Origin: Pseudochelatococcus sp047501465
Lineage (GTDB): Bacteria; Pseudomonadota; Alphaproteobacteria; Rhizobiales; Beijerinckiaceae
NCBI RefSeq assembly: GCF_047501465.1
Contig: NZ_JAZDRL010000001.1
Location: 682,001-746,000 of the forward strand
Length of the DNA stretch: 64,000 nucleotides
Reading direction: 5' to 3'
Shown: one piece after another, positions 63,869-64,000 of the stretch
Layout of the letters: the number at the start of each line of letters is the position of its first letter
Numbering within the stretch: the stretch's first letter is position 1
Translations under genes and position numbers: made by a program
The notes under the pieces: model-generated
Database searches by the model: none
Told to the model about the DNA's origin: nothing
What the model saw: the letters and a program-made list of their open reading frames with translations, nothing else

Positions 63869-64000
63869 CTAAAAATGACGCTCGACCTCAGCCATTGCCA
63901 GCTGCGGCAAGTGTACCTCGAACCAACCACGTAATTCGGACAAATCCGGATGCGCGAGATTGCGACGCAGATACTCACCAATGCGCGGCAGATGAGCAAG
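63869..64000 (-). CDS. AmgK-like phosphotransferase (C-terminal 43 residues only)
   Basis: Minus-strand frame open to the window edge, ending at TAG (63869-63871). It reads LAHLPRIGEYLRRNLAHPDL and then a Trp-containing segment ending AEVERHF. This pattern, with LPRxxxYLxRxLAHPxLxxL-x-W, is typical of the C-terminus of aminoglycoside-phosphotransferase-like proteins of the AmgK type (N-acetylmuramate/N-acetylglucosamine kinase). The start is outside the window. In Alphaproteobacteria it is often fused to or next to tsaE. Confidence 0.65.
   Translation of the reverse strand, partial: LAHLPRIGEYLRRNLAHPDLSELRGWFEVHLPQLAMAEVERHF

Overview
The window is a chromosomal segment of an alphaproteobacterium, most likely in the Hyphomicrobiales (Rhizobiales). 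The evidence is gene order: the block rpsB-tsf-pyrH-frr-uppS-cdsA-dxr-rseP-bamA-lpxD-fabZ-lpxA-lpxI-lpxB, the cluster aminotransferase-hom-glpX-recJ, the group thrS-yidD-scaffold-folE-hisI, and the module amgK-like/nucleotidyltransferase/addB/addA. LpxI instead of LpxH, class I PHA synthase and an AddAB nuclease agree with this. No rRNA, CRISPR array or complete insertion sequence was seen.

Layout. 1-2260: cytochrome bd quinol oxidase (cydA 3' part, cydB, and a 47-residue DUF2474-like protein). 2411-5640: accessory stretch with an FMN-binding-fold protein, a small Gly-rich membrane protein, the first member of an unknown AT-rich family (called family X here), a VOC protein and a broken autotransporter barrel. 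5736-5810: tRNA-Glu. 5973-12078: recJ, glpX, hom, an alaC-like aminotransferase and a lipoprotein. 12255-18360: phaC, two tandem members of family X, argC and speB. 18361-20312: an AT-rich regulatory region, then a candidate type III secretion effector and its class I chaperone. 20525-30245: a membrane protein, nadK, an exported repeat protein, a nitrilase-like protein with Ser at the Cys position, thrS, yidD, MipA/OmpV, a SufU/IscU-like protein, folE, hisI, an exported protein and ndk. 30366-35987: a glutathione transferase and a Liv-type ABC transporter. 36188-51640: lipid A, outer-membrane assembly, isoprenoid, phospholipid and translation genes, almost all on the minus strand. 51808-64000: dnaE, a 32-residue membrane peptide, hspQ, addA, addB, a MurU-like nucleotidyltransferase and the 3' end of an AmgK-like kinase.

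Most of the window is core metabolism and envelope biogenesis. The unusual part is the accessory layer. Three paralogues of an unrecognised, Ser-rich, AT-rich family lie at 3299-3718, 14179-14901 and 15320-16060. The last two arose by tandem duplication of a roughly 1.16 kb segment that carried along the 3' ends of phaC and argC, which remain as fossils. A few kilobases away lies the likely effector/chaperone pair. Together these suggest a host-associated bacterium with a type III secretion system encoded elsewhere, and family X is a reasonable but untested candidate for its substrates.
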